This document shows positions 1 through 64,000 of a stretch of 64,000 nt of DNA, one piece after another. The notes beneath the pieces are model-generated. The model saw only the letters and a list, made by a program, of their open reading frames with translations, ran no database searches and was not told the DNA's origin. The position numbers and the translations under genes were made by a program. The stretch covers positions 248,001 through 312,000 of the forward strand of contig BAAHQB010000021.1 in NCBI GenBank assembly GCA_054601695.1. Reading direction: 5' to 3'. This DNA is from Amorphochlora amoebiformis. Its lineage: Eukaryota > Cercozoa > Chlorarachniophyceae. Position 1 is the first letter of the stretch, and every line of letters starts with the position of its first letter.

Positions 1-33
1 TATATATATATAACATACATATATATATATGTA

Positions 34-71
<38 letters not shown>

Positions 72-98
72 ATACATTTATGTATATACATATATATA

Positions 99-140
<42 letters not shown>

Positions 141-156
141 GTACACATGCATATAA

Positions 157-196
<40 letters not shown>

Positions 197-223
197 TATA
201 TATATATATATATATATATGTAC

Positions 224-270
<47 letters not shown>

Positions 271-318
271 GTGCATACATATACACATATATATATATAC
301 ACATATATACATATACAC

Positions 319-373
<55 letters not shown>

Positions 374-378
374 CTTAC

Positions 379-6964
<6,586 letters not shown>

Positions 6965-7038
6965 ACTTCTCCTGACAATTTGAACAGAGGGACAGGCGCG
7001 GGACCAAACCGAATTAATATTGGCTCTTTGGACCAGCC
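6965..7038. promoter_or_regulatory. Divergent promoter, TPR gene / 177-aa plastid protein
   Basis: Only 74 bp separate the two start codons, so both 5' UTRs and core promoters must overlap or lie within it. The sequence is mixed composition with no (TA)n and no obvious TATA box. Inferred from gene layout only. Confidence 0.5.
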
Positions 7039-10705
<3,667 letters not shown>

Positions 10706-11119
10706 TTCGCATTTGAATCTTGAATTTGAGGCCCTGGCAACATATACGGGGTTAGGTGGTGTCGGCTTGAAGTATCTAGAGTATATATACTGGTAGCCTG
10801 TGTCAAATTCGCATCAATCAGTGACGTTGTATGATTCTGTTGGTAGGTAACTAAGTTACCGTGATATTACAACTACTAGATTTATGAATATCAATTATAA
10901 TATATATATCATGTTACTCAGTCAAACTTAATATATCAAAAGAAAAACTAGATAAAGATTTAATTACTTATGCGTGCTCGTTTTGTTCATCAGTTAGCGT
11001 AGTATTTAATCGAGAGAGTTTTCTGACGAATGAATGATCATGAACTCATTGAGTGAGTGCACTGATAAGTTATATTAAGGTAACTGTCTTGCAATTGGTG
11101 CAACAGCATCTTAAGTCGA
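10706..11119. other. Convergent 3' spacer
   Basis: About 0.4 kb of ordinary, moderately AT-rich sequence between the stop of the plus-strand 177-aa gene and the stop of rpiA. It must hold both 3' UTRs. I see no gene, RNA or repeat in it. Confidence 0.6.
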
Positions 11120-16171
<5,052 letters not shown>

Positions 16172-16237
16172 GATTTGTCAAAACTAGCCGCCGAAAAAAA
16201 AAACATTTTCCTACAGGAAACTAAAAGTCGGTCGGCA
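16172..16237. promoter_or_regulatory. Divergent promoter, rpiA / sufD
   Basis: Only 66 bp lie between the rpiA and sufD start codons, including a run of ten A on the plus strand. Both genes make plastid proteins, so shared control is plausible. Inferred from layout; no motif was recognised. Confidence 0.55.
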
Positions 16238-31922
<15,685 letters not shown>

Positions 31923-32847
31923 GAATAGTCCGACCGGGTACCTATGGTATGTCACAGTCTAATATCAGTGAACATTACATATGCTAAGCCTGGAAAGTTT
32001 AATTTGAGTCATCAGTATGTGCAACGCGCATGTACATCGTATAATATAGTCTAGATTGAAGATCGTAGTACATATTTATTTACATCTAGTCTAGTCTAGT
32101 ACTACTTTTTTTTAATATTCAAGTTTCCAATTTACGGTAACAATATATATTCTAGATATATATACATAATGACAGTAAGTGGCACTGAATGGACTGGATT
32201 GAATGACTAGACTAGCCATAACCAAGAGAACTACTCATGATCATGCATAAAGCTTCATGACTCAGGCTCTAGTGACTATTATAGATCTAGATAATATATA
32301 TGTATGTATACCAGATATACTAGTAGTCTAGAGATGAGCACGTTTCACTGGGACTAGAACTGGTGGAAAGTAGATGTGCTAGAAACAGCCCAGTATAGCT
32401 CCAGAATTATGGCGTAACACAATAGTGACATAAACTTTGAGCGACATATATACATAGCAGTGCGCGTGCCGTAACCCACTGCTTCCACGTGTACGTGTTC
32501 TCAGCAGCTTACATCGCCGGAGTAATTATAACGGATACAACGTTATCCGTATTAATATGTTAATAGGCCGTATATCCCGGGTAGGGAACGTAAGTCGAAT
32601 CCAGTTCACCGGGGCTACATTGCACAGGAGCAGGCAGACTTTCACAGTTGCTCCCGAGTCTACATATACATATGTATTATTACTTATGTATGTGCAATGA
32701 TTGAGCAACCAAGGACGGTTGGGAAACTAGTATCGAAAAAGTTCAATACATCTTGTTTGTGGGTATTACATATGTGTATATTGCAGAGATATGTTTGTAT
32801 AAATTGTACATATATAGTAGACATATGTACTTCATATTTTTATATGC

Positions 32848-32881
<34 letters not shown>

Positions 32882-32954
32882 GTATTATATACACATATTA
32901 TATACACAGATATATATATATATATATTCTATATTATACATATATAAATATAAT

Positions 32955-32996
<42 letters not shown>

Positions 32997-33040
32997 TAAT
33001 TTATATATATGCTTACATATATATATATGTGTATATATGT

Positions 33041-33073
<33 letters not shown>

Positions 33074-33095
33074 ATACACATTTATATCCTTTATA
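31923..33095. other. Convergent spacer sufD / PDK
   Basis: About 1.2 kb between two converging genes. The part 31960-32720 is mixed-composition sequence rich in tctaga/ctag-type words with no open frame that chains to either gene; 32830-33090 is (TA)n. I see no gene here. Confidence 0.55.
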
Positions 33096-39910
<6,815 letters not shown>

Positions 39911-40137
39911 CTGAGTCCGGAAAAATTGAGCATTATGTCCAGGCCATGGTAGGATATCGGAAAAAACTGACTGAAAGGTATGCGTATATTTACTGCTGCA
40001 TTCATGTGCATCATCGGCATCGTTTAGAAGACGGGTTGGCCTGTGAGAGTGCCACGAGCAGCCGCAACGTCGGCCCCACTCCAAAGAGATGTAAACAGCC
40101 GCCGAAATATTGCGTATTAAAACTTAATTCCTCGGCA
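39911..40137. promoter_or_regulatory. Divergent promoter, PDK / peptide deformylase
   Basis: The two start codons are 227 bp apart, in mixed-composition sequence without (TA)n. Open frames crossing it on both strands are shadows. Inferred from layout. Confidence 0.5.
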
Positions 40138-58959
<18,822 letters not shown>

Positions 58960-59296
58960 ATTGATCCACGTGTCCGGAGTGTGACGAACGTGACATTAGA
59001 GTGATAGACCGCATTGTCACGTGTTGACGAATACACGTAGTGACAAAACGCATAGTAACACTTAAGAGGACATGTCACGGTGTGACATTTCTCCTGGTCA
59101 CGAAATTTTGTCCAAAGCAAAGAAGTCCATGGCAGTGTCAGGTGAGTTGGAGAAATCGCCCCAGGGGTAGGGATGGTTCCAAGCTACGTAGTCCGGAATA
59201 TCTTCACCAGTCTTATGTAGCCAAGAAAATCCTTTCCTACGAAAACATTTTGAAATTGACTCTCAAAAACATGTCTTTCCATTCGGCTACGCAGGC
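58960..59296. promoter_or_regulatory. Divergent promoter, CRT-like / lysine-rich protein
   Basis: The start codons are 337 bp apart. Within 58978-59105 the word GTGAC or its complement GTCAC occurs about eight times (for example gtgtgacga, aacgtgaca, tgtcacgtg, gtagtgaca, tgtcacggtgtgaca, ggtcacg), which is far above chance and could be transcription factor sites. Confidence 0.5.
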
Positions 59297-63777
<4,481 letters not shown>

Positions 63778-63792
63778 GTACGTATATAAGTA

Positions 63793-63827
<35 letters not shown>

Positions 63828-63913
63828 TATAATATGATATAATGTAATAATAACATAATAATAATATATATTTTATAATGTAATAATAACAGAATAATAA
63901 TATAGATAGTATG

Positions 63914-63949
<36 letters not shown>

Positions 63950-64000
63950 GTATATATTTATATACACATACATACAATTATATATATATATATATATATA

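Overview
This is nuclear DNA from a eukaryotic alga whose plastid was acquired by secondary or higher-order endosymbiosis. Several products begin with an ER signal peptide followed by a basic, serine-rich transit peptide, and one shows the typical aromatic residue after the predicted cleavage site (ALA/FPG in the SufD precursor). Genes are cut into many tiny exons (12 to 230 nt) with GT-AG introns dominated by (TA)n. Telomere-type TTAGGG arrays, a (GC)n block, poly(A) blocks and a decayed Ty1/copia gag sit inside introns. Nearly all long open frames in the window are translated (TA)n, (GC)n or poly(A) and are not genes. The lineage cannot be fixed from the window; a stramenopile, haptophyte or photosynthetic alveolate is plausible.

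Eight genes can be reconstructed by chaining exons whose splice phases agree. They alternate strictly between strands as four head-to-head pairs. Left to right: a plastid-targeted TPR protein (-, 3' end beyond the window) and an unrecognised plastid-targeted membrane protein (+, 7039-10705); ribose-5-phosphate isomerase A (-, 11120-16171) and SufD (+, 16238-31922, 23 exons); a mitochondrial-type pyruvate dehydrogenase kinase (-, 33096-39910, 16 exons) and peptide deformylase (+, 40138-46363, 11 exons); a CRT-like transporter (-, 48653-58959, about 20 exons) and an unrecognised presequence-bearing, lysine-rich protein (+, from 59297, running off the right edge). Start codons within pairs are 74, 66, 227 and 337 bp apart; gene ends face each other across larger spacers.

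Functionally this is housekeeping with a plastid bias: RpiA (Calvin cycle / pentose phosphate), SufD (plastid Fe-S assembly), PDF (N-formyl removal from organelle-made proteins), a thiol/drug-metabolite-type transporter, and PDK (control of pyruvate dehydrogenase).

The most striking feature is the introns. Next to many real exons there are one to several decayed copies of the exon edge (splice site plus neighbouring coding bases), set in (TA)n. They occur in at least six of the eight genes and up to six copies surround one exon. They look like fossil products of local duplication between the microsatellites that flank each exon, and they suggest a way these introns grew.
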